Positions 1-6,257 of a stretch of 11,761 bases of DNA are shown one piece after another (within the stretch, counting starts at the first letter, position 1; each line of letters starts with the position of its first letter). The notes beneath the pieces were generated by a model. The model worked only from the letters and a program-made list of their open reading frames with translations, was not told where the DNA came from and did no database searches. Both the position numbers and the translations under genes were made by a program. Source of the stretch: JBFGCT01 sp041581055 (GTDB lineage: Bacteria; Actinomycetota; Acidimicrobiia; Acidimicrobiales; Ilumatobacteraceae); the NCBI GenBank assembly GCA_041581055.1, contig JBFGCT010000126.1:1-11761 (forward strand), read 5' to 3'.

Positions 1-14
1 CTGGTACCGCTCAT
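1..14 (-). CDS. 5' end of an unidentified leftward gene (partial)
   Basis: An ATG at 14-12 on the minus strand opens a frame reading Met-Ser-Gly-Thr before the window ends. It is preceded by a textbook Shine-Dalgarno, AGGAGGT (complement of 22-28), with seven bases between it and the ATG. This is the strongest ribosome binding site in the window, so a real gene very probably starts here. Four codons do not allow identification. It lies about 130 bp downstream of the cold-shock-like gene on the same strand, so it could be the third gene of an rpmB operon or have its own promoter; I see no convincing promoter in the gap. Confidence 0.6.
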
Positions 15-144
15 GTCCGAGACCTCCTGGGGGGATGCGTCCTTGCGTCCTGTGCGTTGTCATCGTGCACCGTAGGCGAGCCCAGCATGCCCCGCGCCGG
101 GCCATTCGTCCCAACTCGCGCCCCGGCCGAGTCGGGCGGCGGCG

Positions 145-369
145 TTACTCGGCGCCCGGCGTCGTCATGTCGACTTCGGAGCCGAGCCGCAGGTGTGTCG
201 CCCGCCCGGCGTCGTCGATGTCGAAGACCACGCGCTGGCCCTGGCGCAGCATGCGGAAGATCGAGCCCTCGAGGGCGTCGGCCGCCAGCTCGTAGTCGTT
301 CAGGTCGGTGTCGGCCATGATCAGGCCGTCGCCGGTCGTCGGGTCGTACGCCTTGATGACGCCCTGCAT
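145..369 (-). CDS. Divergent cold-shock-domain (OB-fold) small protein
   Basis: This 74-residue protein aligns along its length with CspA-type cold-shock domains: GVIKAYD (residues 3-9) matches the GxVKWFN strand, TGDGLI (12-17) sits where RNP1 KGFGFI is expected, DYELAADAL (25-33) replaces RNP2 VFVHFSAI, and LRQGQRVVFDI (41-51) matches the conserved EGQKVxFxI. The aromatic residues that stack on nucleic-acid bases are largely absent (Trp to Ala7, Phe to Asp14 and Leu16, FxHF to ELAA). The fold is therefore likely but ordinary single-strand nucleic-acid binding is doubtful. The ATG lies ten bases after the rpmB stop, and the TGAGG at that stop serves as the ribosome binding site, so the two genes are probably translationally coupled. 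The tail (about 61-74) is acidic and short. The stop is TAA. A weak 5-bp hairpin (114-132) follows. Another OB-fold family is possible. Confidence 0.65.
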   Translation of the reverse strand: MQGVIKAYDPTTGDGLIMADTDLNDYELAADALEGSIFRMLRQGQRVVFDIDDAGRATHLRLGSEVDMTTPGAE

Positions 370-378
370 GGCCCGGCC

Positions 379-570
379 TCAGCCGGCCTTGACGATCTTG
401 CCGGACTTGATGCACCCCGTGCACACGTTGACGCGCTTCGCCGAGCCGTTGACCCGGGCCCGGACACGCTGGATGTTCGGGTTCCAGCGGCGCTTGGTGC
501 GACGGTGCGAGTGTGACACCGACATGCCCCACGACGGGCCCTTGCCACACACTTCACACTTGGATGCCAT
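379..570 (-). CDS. rpmB: 50S ribosomal protein L28, zinc-ribbon form
   Basis: A 63-residue protein of the large ribosomal subunit. The family signature is clear: a CxxC pair at Cys5/Cys8, then SHSHRRTKRRWNPNIQRVR (residues 19-37) and a second pair, Cys50/Cys53, in VNVCTGCIKSGK. The two cysteine pairs form a zinc ribbon, so this is the C+ version of L28. The start at 570 is chosen because it has AGGAGA six to seven bases upstream and gives the usual length. An in-frame ATG at 654 would add 28 residues that resemble no L28. The gene is divergent from fakA, with 180 bp between the two starts, and is followed closely by the cold-shock-like gene. Its promoter may be the TAGCCT hexamer on the minus strand at 663-658, which would leave an 80-nt leader. 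Confidence 0.97.
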   Translation of the reverse strand: MASKCEVCGKGPSWGMSVSHSHRRTKRRWNPNIQRVRARVNGSAKRVNVCTGCIKSGKIVKAG

Positions 571-657
571 TGGTTTCTCCTGCGACGGCGCCGGGTGCGA
601 CCCGAGCGGTTCACTCGACGATGTGACGCCGAAACGATCTGTGGGAACAGCCATTGG

Positions 658-663
658 AGGCTA
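658..663 (-). promoter_or_regulatory. Candidate -10 box for rpmB
   Basis: TAGCCT read on the minus strand, about 90 bases upstream of the rpmB ATG. It has the same TAGNNT form as the hexamers preceding several genes here. No clear -35 is visible 17 bases upstream. If used, transcription would begin near 651 and produce a leader of about 80 nt. It is weak evidence on its own. Confidence 0.3.
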
Positions 664-701
664 CCAAGCCGATCGGCCCGAACCACGTGCCCGCGGAGCG
701 G

Positions 702-730
702 ACCGGCGACCGCCGGTGATCGACCGGTCG
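702..730. promoter_or_regulatory. Paired palindromes upstream of fakA, possible operator
   Basis: Two dyads lie side by side: ACCGGC-gacc-GCCGGT (702-717) and the perfect 10-bp palindrome CGACCGGTCG (721-730). They share the ACCGG core. If the -10 hexamer at 737-742 is real, the first dyad overlaps the -35 position and the second lies in the spacer, where a repressor would block RNA polymerase. CG-rich dyads arise easily by chance in this base composition, so this is a suggestion only. Confidence 0.3.
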
Positions 731-736
731 TGCTCC

Positions 737-742
737 TAGGAT
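737..742 (+). promoter_or_regulatory. -10 hexamer for leaderless fakA
   Basis: TAGGAT ends eight bases before the GTG start at 751, which would put the transcription start at or next to the start codon. No recognisable -35 is seen. It belongs to a repeated TANNNT pattern before seven genes of this window. Confidence 0.5.
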
Positions 743-750
743 GTTCGGCC

Positions 751-2457
751 GTGCCGACTCTCGAACGGTTGACGACCGAAGCGCTGCGCGCCACGATTCG
801 CGTGTTTCGGGACGCCGTGCGGGCCCACGCGGGCGCGCTGAACCGGCTCAACGTCTACCCGGTCCCCGACGGCGACACCGGGACCAACATGGCCCGCACC
901 CTCGACGCGGTCGTCGAGGAGCTCGACGAGGCCCCGGTCGACGATCTGGTCGCGGTGTGCGACGCGATCAGCCACGGGTCGCTGATGGGGGCCCGCGGCA
1001 ACAGCGGCGTGATCCTCAGCCAGATCCTGCGCGGGCTGGCGGCGACGACCAAGCAGCACGCCGACGGGCGCGGCGAGGTCGACGGCGCGGCATTCGCCGC
1101 GTCGCTCGCCGCGGCGTCGCGCGAGAGCTACCAGGCCGTGCTCAAGCCGATCGAGGGCACGATCCTCACCGTCGCCCGCGAGAGCTCCGAGGCGGCGTCC
1201 GCGGCCGCCGAGCCGGGGGCGACGCTGATCGACGTCGTCCGGGCGGCCCGCGACGCCGGGCGGATCTCGCTGGCCAACACGCCCGAGCTGCTGCCGGTGC
1301 TGAAAGACGCCGGGGTCGTCGACGCCGGCGGGGCGGGGTTCCTGCTGTTGCTCGACGCCGCAATGTACGTGCTCGACGGCGAGCCGCTGCCCGAGCCGGA
1401 GCCCGACGACGGCACGCCCGGGCCGGTCGGCATGGCGTTCGAGGCCGTCGCCCACCGCCACGCGGAGGACGGCGAGGTCGACGTCAGCGAGCAGCGCTAC
1501 GAGGTGATGTACTTCCTCGACCTCCCCGACCCCCGCATCGACGAGTTCAAGGCCGGGTGGGGGGCGATCGGCGACTCGATCGTCGTCGTCGGCGGCGACG
1601 GGCTGTGGAACTGCCACGTCCACACCAACGACATCGGCGCCGCCGTCGAGGTGGCCCTCGACCTCGACGGGCGACCGAGCAAGATCCGGGTCACCGACCT
1701 CTTCGAGGAGGTCGACGAGGAGCATGCCCGCCGCGAGTCCGAGCTGATCGGCGGCGGCGACGCCCGGACCACGCGGGCGGGCGCCGGGCTGCCGCCGGTC
1801 ACCACGGCGGTCGTGGCGGTGTGCAGCGGCGACGGGCTGGTCGAGCTGTTCGCCCAGCTCGGCGTGCAGGGCGTCGTCACCGGCGGGCAGACGATGAACC
1901 CGTCGACGGCCGAGCTGCTCGACACGGTCGAGCACGTCAACGCCGACCAGGTCGTGATCCTCCCGAACAACAAGAACATCATCCCCGTCGCCGAGCAGAT
2001 CGACGCGCTGACCGACAAGACCGTCGTCGTGATCCCGACGCGTTCGATGCCCGAGGCGTTGGCCGCGCTCGTCGTCTACGACCCCGAGGCGGACGTCGAG
2101 GCGAACGGCGCCGGGATGACCGAGGCCGCGGCGTCGGTCGTCACCGGCGACGTGACCCGTGCGGTGCGCGACTCGAACACCGAGGCCGGCGCCGTCGCAG
2201 CCGGCGACTGGATCGGGCTCGTGCGCGGTGAGGGCGTCGCCTCGGTCGGAGCGACCATGGAAGAGGCGTCGATCGGCCTCCTCGAGCGGCTGGTGGGCGA
2301 CGGCGCCGAGCTGGTCACGGTCATCACCGGCGCGGACGCCGACGCCGCCACGACCTCGGCGATCGAGGGATGGCTCGCCGACAACCGGGGCGACGTCGCG
2401 ATCGAGGTCCAGCCGGGCGGCCAGCCGCTGTACCCGTACCTCTTCGGAGTGGAGTGA
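751..2457 (+). CDS. fakA: DAK2-domain fatty-acid kinase subunit (FakA/YloV family)
   Basis: A 568-residue protein with the three-part FakA layout. Residues 1-205 are a DhaL/DAK2 ATP-binding domain with NVYPVPDGDTGTNM (34-47, whose Asp40 and Asp42 are the expected magnesium ligands), GARGNSG (80-86) and KDAGVVDAGGAGF (185-197). A proline/acid-rich linker (about 210-225) leads to the middle domain, with YEVMYFL and HVHT (His289, His291, probable metal ligands). The C-terminal domain has the family marks GGQTMNPST (378-386) and LPNNKNI (404-410). In Firmicutes FakA phosphorylates fatty acids held by FakB, giving acyl-phosphate, the intermediate that PlsX also makes; no fakB is present here. The GTG at 751 is chosen because homology begins there and TAGGAT lies eight bases upstream; the upstream in-frame extension to 595 looks non-coding. 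It overlaps recG by four bases. The actinobacterial substrate is not proven by sequence. Confidence 0.9.
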   Translation: MPTLERLTTEALRATIRVFRDAVRAHAGALNRLNVYPVPDGDTGTNMARTLDAVVEELDEAPVDDLVAVCDAISHGSLMGARGNSGVILSQILRGLAATTKQHADGRGEVDGAAFAASLAAASRESYQAVLKPIEGTILTVARESSEAASAAAEPGATLIDVVRAARDAGRISLANTPELLPVLKDAGVVDAGGAGFLLLLDAAMYVLDGEPLPEPEPDDGTPGPVGMAFEAVAHRHAEDGEVDVSEQRYEVMYFLDLPDPRIDEFKAGWGAIGDSIVVVGGDGLWNCHVHTNDIGAAVEVALDLDGRPSKIRVTDLFEEVDEEHARRESELIGGGDARTTRAGAGLPPVTTAVVAVCSGDGLVELFAQLGVQGVVTGGQTMNPSTAELLDTVEHVNADQVVILPNNKNIIPVAEQIDALTDKTVVVIPTRSMPEALAALVVYDPEADVEANGAGMTEAAASVVTGDVTRAVRDSNTEAGAVAAGDWIGLVRGEGVASVGATMEEASIGLLERLVGDGAELVTVITGADADAATTSAIEGWLADNRGDVAIEVQPGGQPLYPYLFGVE

Positions 2458-4577
2458 GCGCGATCACCCTGCGCGAGCTCGCCGGCATCGGCGTCGAGCG
2501 GTTGAAGGGTGTCGGCGACAAGAAGCGGGCCGCCCTCGCGTCGGTCGGGATCCTCAACGTGCTCGACCTGCTGACGACCTACCCCCGGCGCTGGGTCGAC
2601 CGCACGAACGAGGCGCGGGTCGCCGACCTGGTGCCCGGCGAGGAGGCGCTCGTGCTCGTGACCGTCCGCTCGGTCCGCAAGCGGATCACGCGCAACCGGC
2701 GCTCGATGGTGACCGCCAGCGTGGGCGACGGGTCGGGTCGGCTCGACGTCGTCTTCTTCAACCAGCCGTGGCGCGAGCGCCAACTGCGCGAGGGGCTGCA
2801 GATCGCGCTGTTCGGCAAGGCCGACACCTATCGCGGCGGGCTGCAGATGTCGAACCCGATCGTCGACCTGATCGGCGACCGCACGGGCCGGATCGTGCCG
2901 ATCTACCCGCAGAGCGAGAAGGCGCAGATCAACACGTGGGAGATGGCCGGCTGGGTCGAGGAGGCGTTGCGGCGCTGCGACGAACGCGGCATCGCCGACC
3001 CGGTGCCCGTCGACGTCCGGCGCCGGCTGGGCCTCGACGAGCGCTCCGACGCGTTCCGCCGGATCCACATGCCCGACGCCCTCAAGGACAAGGAGTCGGC
3101 GCGGCGGCGGCTCGCCTTCGACGAGTTGCTGCGGGTCCAGCTCGTGCTCGTGCTCCGCAAGCGGGCGATGGAGCGGGAGGCGGTGGGGATCGCGCACACG
3201 ACCGGGGGCGAGCTGGTCCAGCGGTTCTACGACGCCTTCCCGCACCCGCTGACCGACGCCCAGCGGCGGACGATCGCCGAGATCAACGCCGACCTCGCCG
3301 GGCCCCACCCGATGCACCGGCTGCTCCAAGGCGACGTCGGCGCCGGCAAGACCGTCGTCGCCGTCGCGGCGATGCTCGCCGCGGTGCAGGGCGGGCACCA
3401 GGCGGCGCTGATGGCACCGACCGAGGTGCTGGCCGAGCAACATGCGTCGAGCGTCGTCGACGTGCTCGCCGGCATCTCGGTGCCCGACCCGGGCAACCTG
3501 TTCGGCGACCGCCCGTTGCGCGTCGAGCTGCTGACCAACCGGGTGACCGGCGCCGACCGCAAGGACGTGCTCGCCGGGTTGGCCGACGGCACGGTCGACA
3601 TCGCCATCGGCACGCACGCGCTGATCCAGGAGGCGGTCGACTTCCACAGCCTCGGCGTGGTCGTGGTCGACGAGCAGCACCGCTTCGGGGTCGAGCAACG
3701 TGCCGCGCTGCGCGACAAGACCGCGGCCGGCGTCGTTCCCGACACGCTGGTGATGACCGCCACGCCGATACCCCGGACGGCGGCGATGACCGTCTACGGC
3801 GATCTCGACGTCAGCGTGCTCGACGAGCTCCCGCCCGGGCGGACGCCGATCACGACGCACTGGGCGAACGGCCCGTTGATGGAGACGGGGGTGTGGGCCG
3901 AGGTGCGCGAGCAGGTCGCCGCCGGCCGGCAGGCGTACGTGGTGTGCCCGTTGATCGAGGAGAGCGAGAAGCTCCAGGTCGCGTCGGCGCAGGAGACGTT
4001 CGACCGGCTGCTCGGCGACGAGCTCGCGGGGCTGCGGCTCGGGATGCTCCACGGGCGCCTCGGGCCCGCCGACAAGGAGCAGACGATGGGCCTGTTCCGC
4101 TCCGGCGGACTCGACGTGCTGGTGGCGACGACGGTGATCGAGGTCGGCGTCGACGTCCCGAACGCGACCGTCATGGTGATCCTCGACGCCGACCGGTTCG
4201 GCATCGCCCAGCTCCACCAGCTCCGCGGCCGGGTCGGGCGCGGCGCGCACGCGTCGACGTGCTGGCTCGTGACCCAACAGACCGACGAGCCGAGCCCGCG
4301 GGTCGAGGCGCTCGTCGCCACGACCGACGGTTTCGAGCTGGCCGAGGTCGACCTCGACCTGCGCGGCGAGGGCACGCTGATGTCGTCGGCGCAGAAGGGC
4401 CGCAGCGACCTCAAGCTGGCGTCGCTGCGCCGGGACCGCAAGCTGGTCGAGCTGGCGCGGGAGGCGGCGTTCGAGATCGTCGACGCCGACCCGCACCTGG
4501 CGGACCGCCCCGATCTCGCCGACGAGCTCGACCTGATCTTCAGCGCGGCCGACGAGGAGTTCCTCACCCGCAGCTGA
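2454..4577 (+). CDS. recG: ATP-dependent DNA helicase RecG
   Basis: A 707-residue superfamily 2 helicase that remodels stalled replication forks and branched recombination intermediates. N-terminal residues 1-250 carry the wedge domain with an OB fold (for example VTASVGDGSGRLDVVFFNQPW). The motor has Walker A GDVGAGKT (293-300), the DEAH-type box DEQH (406-409) followed by RFG, motif III TATPIPRT, and motif VI QLRGRVGRG (589-597); the following C-terminal part has LRGEGTLMSSAQKGRSDLK in the usual place. Length fits the family (E. coli about 690). The GTG start overlaps the fakA stop in GTGA, with GGAG four bases upstream, which indicates translational coupling in a fakA-recG operon. A long perfect palindrome begins immediately after the stop codon. 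Confidence 0.97.
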   Translation: MSAITLRELAGIGVERLKGVGDKKRAALASVGILNVLDLLTTYPRRWVDRTNEARVADLVPGEEALVLVTVRSVRKRITRNRRSMVTASVGDGSGRLDVVFFNQPWRERQLREGLQIALFGKADTYRGGLQMSNPIVDLIGDRTGRIVPIYPQSEKAQINTWEMAGWVEEALRRCDERGIADPVPVDVRRRLGLDERSDAFRRIHMPDALKDKESARRRLAFDELLRVQLVLVLRKRAMEREAVGIAHTTGGELVQRFYDAFPHPLTDAQRRTIAEINADLAGPHPMHRLLQGDVGAGKTVVAVAAMLAAVQGGHQAALMAPTEVLAEQHASSVVDVLAGISVPDPGNLFGDRPLRVELLTNRVTGADRKDVLAGLADGTVDIAIGTHALIQEAVDFHSLGVVVVDEQHRFGVEQRAALRDKTAAGVVPDTLVMTATPIPRTAAMTVYGDLDVSVLDELPPGRTPITTHWANGPLMETGVWAEVREQVAAGRQAYVVCPLIEESEKLQVASAQETFDRLLGDELAGLRLGMLHGRLGPADKEQTMGLFRSGGLDVLVATTVIEVGVDVPNATVMVILDADRFGIAQLHQLRGRVGRGAHASTCWLVTQQTDEPSPRVEALVATTDGFELAEVDLDLRGEGTLMSSAQKGRSDLKLASLRRDRKLVELAREAAFEIVDADPHLADRPDLADELDLIFSAADEEFLTRS

Positions 4578-4637
4578 AACCCGTTTGCGTCGCGATTGTG
4601 AGCCGACGGTGGCCCGGAATCGCGACGCAAACGGGTT
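4578..4637. repeat. Palindromic repeat element, copy 1
   Basis: A perfect inverted repeat: AACCCGTTTGCGTCGCGATT (4578-4597), a 20-nt loop (4598-4617), then the exact reverse complement (4618-4637). It starts on the base after the recG stop and ends six bases before the proposed nth -10 hexamer. A 20-bp perfect stem is far beyond chance, and a second copy with the same 16-bp core and the same loop length lies at 5311-5374. No T-tract follows, so it is not a classical intrinsic terminator, although in RNA it would fold strongly and could end or stabilise the recG transcript. It is best described as a REP-like extragenic palindrome. Confidence 0.92.
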
Positions 4638-4643
4638 GATCGG

Positions 4644-4649
4644 TAGCGT
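4644..4649 (+). promoter_or_regulatory. -10 hexamer for leaderless nth
   Basis: TAGCGT stands seven bases before the GTG at 4657. The expected -35 position falls inside the right arm of the palindrome that precedes it, so the repeat may supply part of this promoter. No canonical -35 can be seen. Confidence 0.45.
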
Positions 4650-4656
4650 GCGGCGG

Positions 4657-5304
4657 GTGCAGCGACGGGAGAAGGCCGACCGCATCGGACGGATCCTCGA
4701 CGAGCTGTATCCCGCGCCGCCGATCCCACTCGATCACGTCGACCCGTACACGCTGCTGGTCGCGGTGGCGCTGTCGGCGCAGACGACCGACAAGAAGGTC
4801 AACGAGGTGACGCCGCGGCTGTTCGCGGTCGCCGACACGCCGGAGAAGATGGCCGCGCTCGACCCCGACCGGATCCTCGAGCTGATCCGCGAGATCGGGC
4901 TCGCGCCGACGAAGGCGAAGAACCTGTGGATCGCGGCGAACCAGATCCTCGACGCCGGGGGAGAGGTCGTCGCCGACTGGGAGTTCCTCGAGTCGCTCGC
5001 CGGGGTCGGGCACAAGACGGCGAGCGTCGTGATGGCCCAGGCGTTCGGCGTGCCGGCGTTCCCGGTCGACACCCACATCCACCGGCTGGCGGCGCGCTGG
5101 GGACTGTCGTCGGGGGTCAACGTCGAGCGGACCGAGCGCGACCTCAAGGCGGCGTTCCCGATCGAGACGTGGAACCGCCGCCACCTGCAGATCATCTACT
5201 TCGGGCGCGAGTACTGCCCCGCCCGCCGCCACGACCTCGCGTCGTGCCGGGTCTGCGGCTGGGCGGCGACCAAGAAGCGGATCCGCGAGGAATCCGCCCG
5301 CTGA
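4657..5304 (+). CDS. nth: Endonuclease III (DNA glycosylase/AP lyase) with altered Fe-S motif
   Basis: A 215-residue base-excision repair enzyme that removes oxidised pyrimidines and cleaves the AP site. The helix-hairpin-helix LAGVGHKTASVV (114-125) holds the catalytic Lys120, and VDTHIHR (137-143) holds Asp138. Both numbers equal those of E. coli Nth (211 residues), which strongly supports the GTG at 4657; the upstream in-frame codons run through the palindrome. The C-terminus is odd: where the family has C-x6-C-x2-C-x5-C for the [4Fe-4S] cluster, here I read Cys-x9-Cys-x2-Cys and no fourth cysteine (EYCPARRHDLASCRVCGWAA). The cluster is probably lost or differently bound. The gene stands between recG and rsmD, flanked on both sides by the palindromic element, and faces a zinc-ribbon gene tail to tail. 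No Shine-Dalgarno is seen. Confidence 0.93.
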   Translation: MQRREKADRIGRILDELYPAPPIPLDHVDPYTLLVAVALSAQTTDKKVNEVTPRLFAVADTPEKMAALDPDRILELIREIGLAPTKAKNLWIAANQILDAGGEVVADWEFLESLAGVGHKTASVVMAQAFGVPAFPVDTHIHRLAARWGLSSGVNVERTERDLKAAFPIETWNRRHLQIIYFGREYCPARRHDLASCRVCGWAATKKRIREESAR

Positions 5305-5310
5305 CCCGTT

Positions 5311-5374
5311 CCCGGTCGTTTGCGTCGCGATTCCGGCGCGACGGGTCGTCACAATCGCGACGCAAACGGTTGGG
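5311..5374. repeat. Palindromic repeat element, copy 2
   Basis: The core CGTTTGCGTCGCGATT (5317-5332) and its exact reverse complement (5353-5368) surround a 20-nt loop (5333-5352). The outer three bases on each side (CCC 5311-5313, GGG 5372-5374) also pair, with three G-U pairs between, so an RNA stem of 22 bp is possible. The core is identical to that of copy 1. The loop ends suggest it lies in the opposite orientation: copy 1 reads GTGA...CCGG, and copy 2 reads the same on the other strand. It sits between nth and the zinc-ribbon gene, which converge, and could act as a bidirectional terminator. Confidence 0.9.
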
Positions 5375-5423
5375 ATCGGTGGTGTGCGACTCACACGGTG
5401 GGGGAACGGTGGGGTGTGCGGGG

Positions 5424-5606
5424 TCAATCGCCGCGGGCGTCGTCGTCGTCGTCGGTGAGGACGAGGTCCCAGCGGTCGAGGCAGTCCTCGCAGCGGTAGG
5501 CGACGATGTCGTCGACCTCCCACAGGTCGTCCTCGGGCGGCGGCGTCAGGAGGAAACACCGCCCGCCGCAGTCGATGCAGGTGATCTCGGGGAGCGGGCT
5601 GAGCAC
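5424..5606 (-). CDS. Small zinc-ribbon protein of unknown function
   Basis: A 60-residue acidic protein with two CxxC pairs, Cys10/Cys13 (TCIDCGGRC) and Cys39/Cys42 (YRCEDCLDRWD), that should fold as a zinc ribbon. An extra Cys17 lies near the first pair. The segment between holds PPPEDD and WEVDDIVAY, and the tail ends in five aspartates. I do not recognise a named family. The GTG at 5606 is preferred because the residues upstream look like random Arg-rich translation over the rsmD promoter and start; CACACT lies six bases upstream of it, so it may be leaderless. It is the only leftward gene in the rightward cluster, divergent from rsmD by 76 bp and convergent with nth. The zinc-ligand spacing and low-complexity-free core make a real gene likely. 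Confidence 0.68.
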   Translation of the reverse strand: MLSPLPEITCIDCGGRCFLLTPPPEDDLWEVDDIVAYRCEDCLDRWDLVLTDDDDDARGD

Positions 5607-5670
5607 ACCGCCAGTGTGCCACCGATCGACCGAGCCCCGCCTCCCGCGGGCCGCTTCCCGACGGCGGCCG

Positions 5671-5676
5671 TATCCT
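5671..5676 (+). promoter_or_regulatory. -10 hexamer for leaderless rsmD
   Basis: TATCCT ends six bases before the rsmD GTG at 5683, the spacing expected when transcription starts on the first base of the start codon. No Shine-Dalgarno lies upstream of the GTG. A -35 is not evident. Confidence 0.5.
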
Positions 5677-5682
5677 GCCCCG

Positions 5683-6216
5683 GTGCGCGTCGTGGCAGGA
5701 GATCTCGGTGGGCGGCGGCTGATCTCGCCGGCGGGCGAGTCGACGCGTCCGACCACCGATCGAGTCCGCGAGGCGATGTTCAACGCGCTCGGCAGCGCGG
5801 GGGTGCTGCACGACGCGGTCGTCGCCGACCTCTACGCGGGGAGCGGCGCCATCGGGATCGAGGCGTTGTCGCGGGGCGCCGCGACGTGCCTGTTCGTCGA
5901 GCGCGGCCGGCCGGCGTTGGCCGTGCTGCGGGAGAATCTCGAGGCGCTGGGCCTGACCGGTCGCGCCAAGGTCATGGCGTCGGACGCGCTGGCGATCGCC
6001 CCGACGATCGACGCCGACATCGTCATCGCCGACCCGCCGTACGACTTCGACGAGTGGGACCGGCTGCTCGGCCTGCTCGCCGTCGACATGGTCGTCGCCG
6101 AGGCCGGTCGGTCGATCGAGCCGCCGGCGGGCTGGACCGTCACCCGGTCGAAGCGGTACGGGAGGACCTGGCTGACCTTTCTCGAACGCGATGCCGCCGC
6201 GCCGGCGCACGTTTGA
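5683..6216 (+). CDS. rsmD: 16S rRNA (guanine-966-N2)-methyltransferase RsmD
   Basis: A 177-residue SAM-dependent methyltransferase that modifies G966 of 16S rRNA during small-subunit assembly. The start VRVVAGDLGGRRL is the usual RsmD beginning (xRIIxGxxxGRxL), and RPTTDRVREAMFN (22-34) is the family's conserved segment. The SAM-binding motif I is DLYAGSGAIGIEAL (49-62), and the catalytic DPPY is at 117-120. Length is slightly below E. coli RsmD (198). The GTG at 5683 matches where homology begins and lies directly after a -10-like hexamer. It is followed by coaD 41 bp downstream, the standard pairing in many bacteria. Confidence 0.95.
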   Translation: MRVVAGDLGGRRLISPAGESTRPTTDRVREAMFNALGSAGVLHDAVVADLYAGSGAIGIEALSRGAATCLFVERGRPALAVLRENLEALGLTGRAKVMASDALAIAPTIDADIVIADPPYDFDEWDRLLGLLAVDMVVAEAGRSIEPPAGWTVTRSKRYGRTWLTFLERDAAAPAHV

Positions 6217-6241
6217 ACGCCGGCCGGCCGCCTCGGCGCAC

Positions 6242-6247
6242 TAGGGT
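6242..6247 (+). promoter_or_regulatory. -10 hexamer for coaD
   Basis: TAGGGT ends ten bases before the coaD ATG at 6258, giving a leader of zero to a few bases. There is no Shine-Dalgarno in the intervening bases. The 41-bp gap from rsmD also contains the palindrome GCCGGCCGGC (6219-6228) just upstream of this hexamer. Confidence 0.45.
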
Positions 6248-6257
6248 TTGCTCCCCA

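Noticed and set aside
571..654. N-terminal extension of rpmB from the ATG at 654
   Set aside because: The 28 residues do not resemble L28, and the internal ATG at 570 has a Shine-Dalgarno and gives the family length.
595..750. N-terminal extension of fakA from the GTG at 595
   Set aside because: The residues are Arg-rich and unlike the family, and they cover the rpmB leader and the putative promoter.
4578..4637. Copy 1 of the palindrome as a standard rho-independent terminator
   Set aside because: No T-run follows either arm in either direction, and the same sequence recurs 700 bp on, which a simple terminator does not explain.
4585..4656. N-terminal extension of nth through the palindrome
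   Set aside because: Starting at 4657 puts the catalytic residues at exactly 120 and 138 as in E. coli; the extension only translates the repeat.
2076..4685. Very long open frame on the minus strand opposite fakA/recG, and a similar one at 4564-6210
   Set aside because: These are frames kept open by GC-rich codon bias opposite real genes. Their translations are Arg/Asp/Pro/His-rich without domain signals, and the plus-strand genes have clear motifs.
5434..5460. Run of GTC/GAC triplets as a microsatellite
   Set aside because: It encodes the Asp-rich tail of the zinc-ribbon protein with the preferred Asp codon. Similar runs occur in other coding stretches here.
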